A stretch of DNA of 14,359 nucleotides from JBJXHC01 sp046160825 (GTDB lineage Bacteria; Bacteroidota; Ignavibacteria; UBA10030; UBA6906): NCBI GenBank assembly GCA_046160825.1, contig JBJXHC010000053.1, positions 1-14,359 on the forward strand, in the 5' to 3' direction. The notes under the pieces were generated by a model. The model saw nothing but the letters and a program-made list of their open reading frames with translations, did no database searches and was not told the DNA's origin. Below are positions 8,240-14,359 of this stretch, in pieces (the stretch's first letter is position 1; every line of letters starts with the position of its first letter). The position numbers and the translations under genes are program-made.

Positions 8240-9379
8240 TTACTTCAAGAGTGAGCGTGCAATGACGAGACGCTGGATTTCAGATGTCCCCTCATAAATC
8301 TCCGTGATCTTTGCATCTCTGAGATAGCGTTCGACAAGATACTCCCGTACATACCCGTAGCCACCATGAATTTGAATCGCTTCGAGCGCGGCCTGGACAG
8401 CAACTTTTGAGGAGAAGAGTTTGGCCATTGCTGCTATTTGTCCATAGGGCTGACGCGCCTGCTTCAACTGGCATGCGCGCAAGATGAGCATGCGGGCTGC
8501 TTCGACATTTGTTGACATATCAGCAAGCTTGAATTGTATTGCCTGCAATTCGGATATCGGACGATCAAAAGCCTTTCGTTGTTTGGAGTACGCAATAGAC
8601 GCATCAAGACAGGCCTGAGCAATGCCTAAAGCCTGCGACGCAATCCCGATGCGCCCCCCCTCCAACGTTTTCATCGCAAACTTGAATCCGTCGCCTTCTT
8701 CACCAATCCGGTTCACCGCCGGTACACGACAATCCTGGAATGCCAGAGACACTGTATCAGAGCTTCGGATCCCAAGCTTCCGCTCTTTCTTTGCGACATT
8801 AAATCCCGGTATTCCCTTCTCAACAATAAACGTGCTGATCCCTTTTGCTCCCTTGCTCTTATCCGTCGCCGCCATGACCAGAACGACGTCGGCCGTCGAG
8901 CCATTCGTGATCCAATTTTTTGTACCGTTGAGAATATAGGAATCCCCATCCCGAACCGCAACTGTGCGTTGATTGGAAGCATCACTGCCGGCCTCGGGTT
9001 CAGAGAGTGCGAAAGCACCAAGTTTCTTTCCGCTGGCGAGATCGCGCAGATAGCGCTCCTTCTGGTCGTCCGTGCAGAAGGAATCAATGCCATAGCAGAC
9101 GAGCGAGTTGTTGACCGACATGATAACACCGCACGACGCATCCACACGTGAGATCTCTTCGACGGCAATGGCATAGCTCGTAACGTCAAGTCCGCTTCCT
9201 CCCCACTTCTCCGGCACCATGATACCCATAAAGCCAAGTTCACCAAGCTCCTTGACTCTCGCGGTCGGGAATTCTTCCTTCTCGTCGCGCTCAATGGAAT
9301 CGGGTGCGAGGCGTTCTTCTGCAAACTTCCGTGCAGTCTCGCGTATCAGTCTTTGCGTTTCAGTGTATTCAAAGTTCAT
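8240..9379 (-). CDS. Acyl-CoA dehydrogenase, short-chain/butyryl-CoA type
   Basis: A 379-residue FAD enzyme that oxidises acyl-CoA to trans-2-enoyl-CoA and passes electrons to electron-transfer flavoprotein. Length is full for the family. Motifs: FALSEPEAGSD (123-133), NWITNG (155-160, FAD contact), GYGYVREY, and the catalytic glutamate E363 in KITEIYEGTSEIQR, the position used by short-chain and butyryl-CoA dehydrogenases. Chain-length preference cannot be read reliably. ETF genes are not in the window. It lies 12 nt after the 3-hydroxyacyl-CoA dehydrogenase gene and is the last enzyme of the operon. Confidence 0.95.
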   Translation of the reverse strand: MNFEYTETQRLIRETARKFAEERLAPDSIERDEKEEFPTARVKELGELGFMGIMVPEKWGGSGLDVTSYAIAVEEISRVDASCGVIMSVNNSLVCYGIDSFCTDDQKERYLRDLASGKKLGAFALSEPEAGSDASNQRTVAVRDGDSYILNGTKNWITNGSTADVVLVMAATDKSKGAKGISTFIVEKGIPGFNVAKKERKLGIRSSDTVSLAFQDCRVPAVNRIGEEGDGFKFAMKTLEGGRIGIASQALGIAQACLDASIAYSKQRKAFDRPISELQAIQFKLADMSTNVEAARMLILRACQLKQARQPYGQIAAMAKLFSSKVAVQAALEAIQIHGGYGYVREYLVERYLRDAKITEIYEGTSEIQRLVIARSLLK

Positions 9380-9391
9380 GCAACTCTTGGT

Positions 9392-10252
9392 TTATGTTTT
9401 TGAATAGTCATAAAAACCGCGGCCGGATTTGCGTCCAAGATGGCCGGCAGCAACCATCTTCTTCAGCAATGGACACGGGCGGTATTTTGAATCGCCCAAG
9501 CCGTCATGCAAAACGTTCATTATCGACAGACAAACATCCAACCCGATAAAGTCTGCAAGCGTCAACGGACCCATTGGATGATTCATGCCAAGCTTCATCA
9601 CTGTGTCAATTGCAACCGGAGTTGCAACGCCTTCCATCACACAATATATCGCTTCGTTAATCATTGGAAGGAGGATACGGTTGGAAATGAAACCGGGATA
9701 GTCATTGACTTCCACCGGCACCTTTTCAAGTTTTTCCGACATCGCTTTCACGGTTTCGAAGGTTTCATTTGATGTCGCCAGACCGCGAATCACTTCTACA
9801 AGCTTCATCAACGGAACCGGGTTCATGAAATGCATTCCAATAACTCTGTCAGGACGGTTCGTGACGCCGGCTATTTCCGTGATGGATATGGAAGATGTGT
9901 TTGAAGCAAGGATGGTGCCCGGTTTGCAGACGCGGTCGAGCGTGCGAAAGAGTTCGTTCTTGATCTGCTGGTTTTCCGTTGCGGCTTCGATAACAATGTC
10001 TGCCTGGCGGGCTGCTTCTTCAAGATTGGTGGTGAGTGAAATCCGTGAAAGGGTTGCCGAACGAATATCTTCAGCGATGATCCCTTTCTTTACCTGCCGG
10101 TCGAGATTTGCCGAGATGGTGGAGAGTCCCTTGTCGAGGAACTCTTGTTTAATATCATTGAGTGTTACATCAAATCCATACTGTGCAAAGACATGAGCAA
10201 TGCCATTGCCCATCGTTCCAGCACCGATAACAGTCACCAACTTAACACTCAA
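9392..10252 (-). CDS. hbd: 3-hydroxybutyryl-CoA dehydrogenase
   Basis: A 286-residue single-domain-pair enzyme that interconverts 3-hydroxyacyl-CoA and 3-oxoacyl-CoA with NAD(P). The Rossmann motif GAGTMG is at 10-15. Catalytic residues are in the expected spacing: S120, H141 (in MHFMNPVPLMKLVE), E153 and N191 (in FISNRILLPMINEA). It is the short stand-alone form (HBD/PaaH), not the fused FadB type, since no crotonase domain is present. The start is TTG at 10252: AAAGGA at 10259-10264 is 6 nt upstream, and the next in-frame ATG falls inside the cofactor motif. It lies 21 nt after the thiolase. Confidence 0.95.
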   Translation of the reverse strand: MSVKLVTVIGAGTMGNGIAHVFAQYGFDVTLNDIKQEFLDKGLSTISANLDRQVKKGIIAEDIRSATLSRISLTTNLEEAARQADIVIEAATENQQIKNELFRTLDRVCKPGTILASNTSSISITEIAGVTNRPDRVIGMHFMNPVPLMKLVEVIRGLATSNETFETVKAMSEKLEKVPVEVNDYPGFISNRILLPMINEAIYCVMEGVATPVAIDTVMKLGMNHPMGPLTLADFIGLDVCLSIMNVLHDGLGDSKYRPCPLLKKMVAAGHLGRKSGRGFYDYSKT

Positions 10253-10273
10253 ACGCTATCCTTTCGGAGATAA

Positions 10274-11452
10274 TCACAGCCGTTCGACAATGATTGCACT
10301 TGCTTCGCCGCCGCCGATACAAATGGCCGCAAGACCACGCTTCAGGTTGCGCTGTTCCAGTGCATGAAGCAGTGTGACGAGAATCCTCGCACCACTTGCG
10401 CCAAGCGGATGACCAAGCGCTATTGCTCCGCCGTTCACATTTACCCGGTCCATATCCAGATTGAGAATTTTTCCAACCGCAAGGGCAACAACGGCAAAGG
10501 CTTCATTGATTTCAAAAAGATCGATGTCCTTTGCTGTCATGCCGGCTTTCTTCAGGACTTTTGGAATGACATCAGCCGGAGCGGTTGTGAACCAGAGGGG
10601 ATCTTTTGCATGCGACGCAAATGCAACGATCCGTGCAAGTGGTTTTATGCCTTTCTTCCGTGCTTCATCCGCTGACATAACCGCCAGAGCCGCGGCGCCA
10701 TCGCTGATCTTTGATGCGTTCGCAGCAGTGATCGTTCCTTCAGGATTGAACGCCGGTTTCAATTTGGGGATCTTTGCAAAGTCGGTCAGCTTGGGGTCTT
10801 CATCTTCCTCGACAAGTGCCGTGGCACCCTTCGCTTTCGCAATTTGCACACTCACGATTTCCTTTGTAAAACGTCCAGCCGCTTGTGACTCCTGCGCGCG
10901 CTTATAACTCAGGATGGCAAACTCATCCTGAGCATCGCGGGGTACCTGGCATTCACGCGCACACACCTCGGCAGCATTTCCCATCAAGTAGTTGTTGTAC
11001 ACGTCCAGCAGACCATCCTTGAGCATCGAATCGACGAGTTCAGCATTACCCATCTTGTAGCCGCCACGGGCTTTCTCAAGCAGATACGGAGCATTGGACA
11101 TGCTTTCCATGCCGCCCGCGATAACCACGTTGGCATCCTCCAGCATGATTGCCTGTGCTCCAAGCATAACGGCTTTCATCCCTGAACCGCATACTTTATT
11201 GACCGTCAGGCACTCGACTGAGGTAGGAAGTCCGGCAAAGAGTGCCGCCTGTCGCGCTGGTGCTTGCCCCACGCCTGCGGCGATCACGTTTCCCATGATC
11301 ACTTCGTTAACATCTTCGTTCGCAATCCCTGCACGCTTGATTGCCTCGCCAACGGTTATTGCCCCGAGTTTTGCCGCCGATAATGAACTGAGCGATCCGC
11401 GAAAAGCTCCGATCGGTGTTCTACAAGCGCTTGCTATAACTACTTCTCTCAT
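10274..11452 (-). CDS. atoB: Acetyl-CoA C-acetyltransferase (thiolase)
   Basis: A 392-residue thiolase that condenses two acetyl-CoA to acetoacetyl-CoA or cleaves 3-oxoacyl-CoA. Catalytic residues are intact: nucleophile C88 in NKVCGSGMKAV, NEAFA (316-320), H348 in GGAIALGHPLGASGARI, and C378 in CIGGGEAS. Length and the N-terminal MREVVIASACRTPIGAF are typical of biosynthetic/degradative acetoacetyl-CoA thiolases (AtoB, ThlA, PhaA). GAGAAGAGGA directly precedes the ATG. It starts 10 nt after the rho stop, with no terminator between. With the next two genes it forms a beta-oxidation or reverse butyryl-CoA set; direction is not decided by sequence. Confidence 0.95.
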   Translation of the reverse strand: MREVVIASACRTPIGAFRGSLSSLSAAKLGAITVGEAIKRAGIANEDVNEVIMGNVIAAGVGQAPARQAALFAGLPTSVECLTVNKVCGSGMKAVMLGAQAIMLEDANVVIAGGMESMSNAPYLLEKARGGYKMGNAELVDSMLKDGLLDVYNNYLMGNAAEVCARECQVPRDAQDEFAILSYKRAQESQAAGRFTKEIVSVQIAKAKGATALVEEDEDPKLTDFAKIPKLKPAFNPEGTITAANASKISDGAAALAVMSADEARKKGIKPLARIVAFASHAKDPLWFTTAPADVIPKVLKKAGMTAKDIDLFEINEAFAVVALAVGKILNLDMDRVNVNGGAIALGHPLGASGARILVTLLHALEQRNLKRGLAAICIGGGEASAIIVERL

Positions 11453-11462
11453 TCCTCTTCTC

Positions 11463-12716
11463 TTAGCTGTTCATCGACTTCAGAAATTCCTTGTTGGACT
11501 TGGTTCCGCGCATCTTCTCCATCAGGAATTCCATGGCATCAACAGTATTGAACTCTGTCAGCAACTTGCGCAACACCCATACGCGGTTAAGGTCGTCGGA
11601 ATCCATAAGGAGTTCCTCCTTGCGGGTACCAGACCGGTTGACATCCATTGCAGGAAAGATACGTTTGTCACTGAGTTTGCGATCAAGTACGATTTCCATA
11701 TTGCCCGTACCCTTGAACTCCTCAAAGATCACCTCGTCCATACGACTTCCAGTTTCCACCAAGGCGCTGGCAATGATGGTGAGACTTCCACCTTCTTCAA
11801 TATTACGGGCGGCACCGAAGAACCGCTTGGGCTTGTGCAACGCATTGGCATCAACACCGCCGGAGAGAATTTTGCCCGAGTGTGGAACCACGGTGTTGTG
11901 TGCTCTCGCCAGACGGGTGATGCTATCCAGAAGAATGACAACATCGCGCTTTGCCTCGACCAAACGTTTTGCTTTCTCGAGCACCATGTCGGAAACCTGC
12001 ACGTGGCGTTCCGGTGGTTCATCGAACGTCGAACTGACCACCTCGGCATTCACCGACCGCTCCATATCCGTCACTTCCTCGGGACGTTCATCGATCAAGA
12101 GAACGATCAGCTTGACTTCCGGATGGTTCCGGGAAATGCTATTTGCTATTTTTTGAAGCAGGATCGTCTTGCCGGCTTTTGGTGGAGAAACGATCATGCC
12201 ACGTTGACCCTTGCCAATCGGTGTCAATAGATCCATGATGCGCATGGCATATTCGCCGGGCGCCGTCTCAAGTCTTAACTGGGAATTGGGATACAGCGGG
12301 GTGAGGTTATCAAACAGCACCCGTTCACGAATTGTCTCCGGATTCTCATCATTCACCGCCTCAACGCGAAGCAGGGCGAAAAATCGTTCTCCTTCTTTCG
12401 GTGGACGAACCTGTCCGCTAACGGTATCGCCTGTTCTGAGATTGAATTTCTTGATTTGAGAGGGAGAAACGTAAATATCATCCGGAGATGGAAGGTAGTT
12501 GTAGTCAACGGAACGGAGGAAACCGTAGCCGTCGGGAAGAACTTCCAACACACCCTTGCTGAAGGTAAGTCCTCCCTGCTCGGTCTGTGCTTCAAGGATC
12601 TTGAATATCAGTTCCTGCTTGCGCAGGTCGCTGTACCCGGAGATATTCAATTCCTTGGCGATATTGTTGAGCTCTACGATTTTCTTCGACTTGAGCTCTG
12701 TGATATCCATTGTCAT
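11463..12716 (-). CDS. rho: Transcription termination factor Rho
   Basis: A 417-residue hexameric RNA helicase that ends transcription. Domains: N-terminal helical Rho_N (about 5-45, KIVELNNIAKELNISGYSDLRKQ), cold-shock-like RNA-binding domain (52-125, with GYGFLRS at 63-69), and RecA-type ATPase domain. Walker A SPPKAGKT is at 177-184, the glutamate in LLIDERPEEV at 210, Walker B VVILLDS at 259-265, the Q-loop region SGGVDANALHKPKR at 285-298, and the arginine-finger region RKLSDKR follows. Length matches E. coli Rho (419), without the long insertions seen in many Bacteroidia. The first ATG (12716) is used in this call; AAAGG lies 10 nt upstream, and a second in-frame ATG is at 12710. Confidence 0.98.
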   Translation of the reverse strand: MTMDITELKSKKIVELNNIAKELNISGYSDLRKQELIFKILEAQTEQGGLTFSKGVLEVLPDGYGFLRSVDYNYLPSPDDIYVSPSQIKKFNLRTGDTVSGQVRPPKEGERFFALLRVEAVNDENPETIRERVLFDNLTPLYPNSQLRLETAPGEYAMRIMDLLTPIGKGQRGMIVSPPKAGKTILLQKIANSISRNHPEVKLIVLLIDERPEEVTDMERSVNAEVVSSTFDEPPERHVQVSDMVLEKAKRLVEAKRDVVILLDSITRLARAHNTVVPHSGKILSGGVDANALHKPKRFFGAARNIEEGGSLTIIASALVETGSRMDEVIFEEFKGTGNMEIVLDRKLSDKRIFPAMDVNRSGTRKEELLMDSDDLNRVWVLRKLLTEFNTVDAMEFLMEKMRGTKSNKEFLKSMNS

Positions 12717-12745
12717 GGATGGTAAACCTTTCGACCTGAAAACAT
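12713..12745 (-). CDS. Possible 10-residue leader peptide overlapping the rho start
   Basis: In the rho leader, an ATG at 12745 opens a 10-codon frame (MFSGRKVYHP) that ends in a TGA overlapping the rho ATG as ATGA. GAGGA lies 8 nt before this ATG, a better spacing than rho's own AAAGG, which lies inside the small frame. The arrangement suggests translational coupling. It could be chance, as such short frames are common; no protein family applies. Confidence 0.35.
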   Translation of the reverse strand: MFSGRKVYHP

Positions 12746-12903
12746 TTTGTGAGTCCTCACAGCCTCAACACTTCGGATTAATACGAAAGAAAGCGGGATC
12801 GGCAATTTGAGGAATTATGGTTGGACGAGAACCTGGAAATTCTGATGAGTGGTGTTGCTAGGATATGTCTTTGTCTTTCCTCTTTAAGTGGTCTGTTATG
12901 ACC
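12717..12903 (-). promoter_or_regulatory. rho 5' leader with C-rich segment and small hairpin
   Basis: Untranslated leader of about 187 nt between the predicted start of transcription and the rho ATG. The segment from roughly 12781 to 12870 on the minus strand is poor in G and rich in C (about 29 C to 9 G by hand count) with many YC dimers, resembling a rut-type Rho loading site. Nearer the gene, TGTGA-GGAC-TCACA (12748-12761) forms a 5-bp hairpin whose loop holds part of the GAGGA sequence before the small leader frame. Rho autoregulation through its leader is known in E. coli; here it is an inference from composition. Confidence 0.5.
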
Positions 12904-12909
12904 GTTGGA

Positions 12910-12938
12910 AATATACTTCAATTGGCTCAATTTGTCAA
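12910..12938 (-). promoter_or_regulatory. rho: Sigma-70-type promoter of rho
   Basis: TTGACA (12933-12938), 17-bp spacer, TATATT (12910-12915) on the minus strand, 11 of 12 positions matching the sigma-70 consensus. The -35 box starts 12 bp after the folC stop, and no terminator separates them. Transcription should start near 12903. Confidence 0.88.
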
Positions 12939-12950
12939 GGTCGGCGGAAT

Positions 12951-14246
12951 TTATCTTAAATGTTCAAGCGCTTCAGCAACAACGTAGTGAGATCCCGTAA
13001 TCAGGATTTTCTGTCCCTTCTTGGCAAGCCTTGAGGCTTTTTGAATCCCTTTCGCTACACTCCCTCCCGGATTGACCCGAATACCTGCGGCCTCTGCTGA
13101 TCGGATTAACTCACGTATTGGCAAAGCGCGGGCGATTCGAGGACGCACAGGAACAATAATTGCCGCCAACGGGGCCAAGATTCTTATCATCACATCGTAC
13201 TCTTTGTCTGCCATAACACCAAATACAACAACAAGGTTGCTTTGTTGAGTTACATTGAGTGAAGCGACCAAAGTTTCGACTGCTTGTGGGTTATGTGCGA
13301 CGTCCAGCATGTAACGCCGGTCGCGATCAAATGTTTCGAAACGCCCACGAACACCTGTGTTGGTGACAACATTGATCACCCCTTTCTTGATGTCGGAAGG
13401 CGATATCAGCCCCAATGTCTTCCTACCACGCCGGGTGCCAAGGCACACATCAAGAGCTGCTACTGCTGTCTGCACATTCTGTGTTTGAAAGTCGCCCGAT
13501 AAACCCAGCGATGCAGCTCTGACCGACGTGTTTCTTCCTGTCATTGTCACGAGACTCGTGCCCGCAATCCTCCTCACGCCAATCTGCACACACTTGGAGG
13601 ACTCGTGCAATCGGACTCCCTTCTTTCGGGCAATGACACGCAGCGTACGGAGGACGGAAGAGTCGGTCGAACCTGTTACGCTTGGCACTCCCCTTTTGAT
13701 AATTCCCCCCTTTTCACGAGCGATGGAAGACAGGGTGTTGCCAAGAATCTCGGTATGTTCACGAGACACATTTGTAATAACACTGACAAGAGGATACAAT
13801 ACGTTTGTCGAATCCAATCTACCACCAAGTCCAACTTCGATTACAGCAATATCAATTTTCATATCCGAAAAATACATGAATGCCATACACGTGGTTGCTT
13901 CGAAAAATGTCGCCCCCTCCTTCTCAATGTATGGACGCAGTAGGTTCGTGTACTCCACTATTTGCGCTTCATCGATCTCCGTTCCATCAACACGGATTCG
14001 TTCGGTGAAACGCACAAGATGAGGAGAAGTGTACAGACCGGTGGTATGGCCGGCTTCCATCAGAATCGATGCAAGGAACGCTGAGGTCGATCCCTTACCG
14101 TTGGTGCCGCCAACGTGGATGGACGGAAAACGCCGTTCGGGATGACCAACCGAGGCAAGAAGTGCGCGCGTATTTCGCAGTCCGAACTTCATGCCCCTGT
14201 GTTGAAGTCCGTACAGATAGCGAAGGGTATTGGAATAGGAAGGCAA
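12951..14246 (-). CDS. folC: Bifunctional folylpolyglutamate synthase / dihydrofolate synthase
   Basis: A 431-residue Mur-ligase-type enzyme that adds glutamate to folates and, in most bacteria, to dihydropteroate. P-loop HVGGTNGKGST is at 44-54, followed by LYTSPHLVRFTERIRVDG, the second ATP/Mg region VIEVGLGGRLDSTN, and REHTEILGNTLSSIAREKG, where K179 is the expected carbamylated lysine. DVAHNPQAVE (315-324) and TGSHYVVAEAL close the C-terminal ligase domain. The start is TTG at 14246: no ATG precedes the conserved N-terminal helix, an in-frame stop lies about 23 nt upstream, and no clear ribosome binding site is visible. The start lies 11 nt after the preceding gene, so coupling to it is likely. 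Confidence 0.95.
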   Translation of the reverse strand: MPSYSNTLRYLYGLQHRGMKFGLRNTRALLASVGHPERRFPSIHVGGTNGKGSTSAFLASILMEAGHTTGLYTSPHLVRFTERIRVDGTEIDEAQIVEYTNLLRPYIEKEGATFFEATTCMAFMYFSDMKIDIAVIEVGLGGRLDSTNVLYPLVSVITNVSREHTEILGNTLSSIAREKGGIIKRGVPSVTGSTDSSVLRTLRVIARKKGVRLHESSKCVQIGVRRIAGTSLVTMTGRNTSVRAASLGLSGDFQTQNVQTAVAALDVCLGTRRGRKTLGLISPSDIKKGVINVVTNTGVRGRFETFDRDRRYMLDVAHNPQAVETLVASLNVTQQSNLVVVFGVMADKEYDVMIRILAPLAAIIVPVRPRIARALPIRELIRSAEAAGIRVNPGGSVAKGIQKASRLAKKGQKILITGSHYVVAEALEHLR

Positions 14247-14257
14247 GGGGAACGAAA

Positions 14258-14359
14258 TTACAACCAGCTATGCAGAATAGAAACATCGGTCTTTGCGTCA
14301 AGAGCGCCAACCATTGACCCAACATCCTCAATACCCTGGTCGCGACAAAACTCTTCAAT
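14258..14359 (-). CDS. C-terminal end of an unrecognised gene
   Basis: The last 33 codons of a frame that enters from the right edge and stops at TAA (14258-14260). The end reads EDVGSMVGALDAKTDVSIL followed by HSWL. I do not recognise the family from this fragment. The folC start follows after 11 nt, so the two genes are probably co-transcribed. The codon pattern looks like normal coding sequence, but with so little visible the call rests mainly on the spacing and open frame. Confidence 0.5.
   Translation of the reverse strand: MEEFCRDQGIEDVGSMVGALDAKTDVSILHSWL

Noticed and set aside
8205..8240. A short TGC-CACG-GCA hairpin followed by TTTTT, and a CATAAT box, between the acyl-CoA dehydrogenase and the 159-residue barrel gene
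   Set aside because: The stem is only 3 bp and the -35 region at 17 bp is poor (ACTTTG); neither a terminator nor a promoter can be supported.
8713..9324. A 203-codon minus-strand frame inside the acyl-CoA dehydrogenase in another frame
   Set aside because: It overlaps the well-supported enzyme frame on the same strand and has no ribosome binding site or family resemblance.
11094..12230. A 378-codon open frame on the plus strand opposite the thiolase and rho
   Set aside because: It lies antisense to two highly conserved genes with intact catalytic motifs; its translation has no recognisable domain, and long antisense frames are common opposite GC-balanced coding sequence.
13528..14022. A 164-codon plus-strand frame opposite folC
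   Set aside because: It is antisense to the conserved ATP-binding core of FolC and its translation is low-complexity Ser/Thr/Arg-rich without motifs.
14095..14358. An 87-codon minus-strand frame covering the folC start
   Set aside because: It runs in a different frame through the conserved FolC P-loop region; the frame ending at 14258 fits the gene spacing better.

Overview
This 14.4 kb window is a chromosomal segment of a Gram-negative bacterium. Every gene I can support lies on the minus strand, so transcription runs from high to low coordinates. Three short secreted beta-barrel proteins, a LemA/TPM pair and a very large multi-PAS/GAF sensor suggest the Bacteroidota-Chlorobiota (FCB) group. 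Near-consensus TTGACA-N17-TATAAT promoters, and a compact 417-residue Rho without the long N-terminal insertion common in Bacteroidia, point to an early branch such as Ignavibacteria or relatives rather than a typical Bacteroides. That placement is inference.

Layout in the direction of transcription. At the right edge is the last 33 codons of an unrecognised gene, followed closely by folC (folate polyglutamylation). A very strong promoter sits just after folC and drives rho through a leader of about 187 nt. The leader holds a C-rich stretch, a small hairpin and a possible 10-codon leader peptide whose stop overlaps the rho start. Directly after rho, with gaps of 10, 21 and 12 nt, come a thiolase, a 3-hydroxyacyl-CoA dehydrogenase and an acyl-CoA dehydrogenase: three of the four enzyme types of a beta-oxidation or butyryl-CoA cycle. 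I see no terminator between rho and these genes.

Next are three genes for small outer-membrane beta-barrel proteins with signal peptides. Two of them have their own near-consensus promoter and a rho-independent terminator. The terminator of the last one ends almost on the ribosome binding site of the next operon.

That operon encodes a secreted CapA-family (PGA_cap) metallophosphatase-like protein, LemA, a TPM-domain membrane protein and a sensor of at least 1,247 residues with six PAS and two GAF domains, which runs off the left edge. The first three genes overlap by 4 nt and 1 nt, and the sensor follows after 27 nt. Together they look like an envelope-associated module with a cytoplasmic signalling protein.

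No mobile element, CRISPR array, tRNA or rRNA was seen. Most of the window is ordinary core metabolism. The points most worth a second look are the rho leader, the sensor with its degenerate RecA-like N-terminus, and the coupling of rho to fatty-acid genes.
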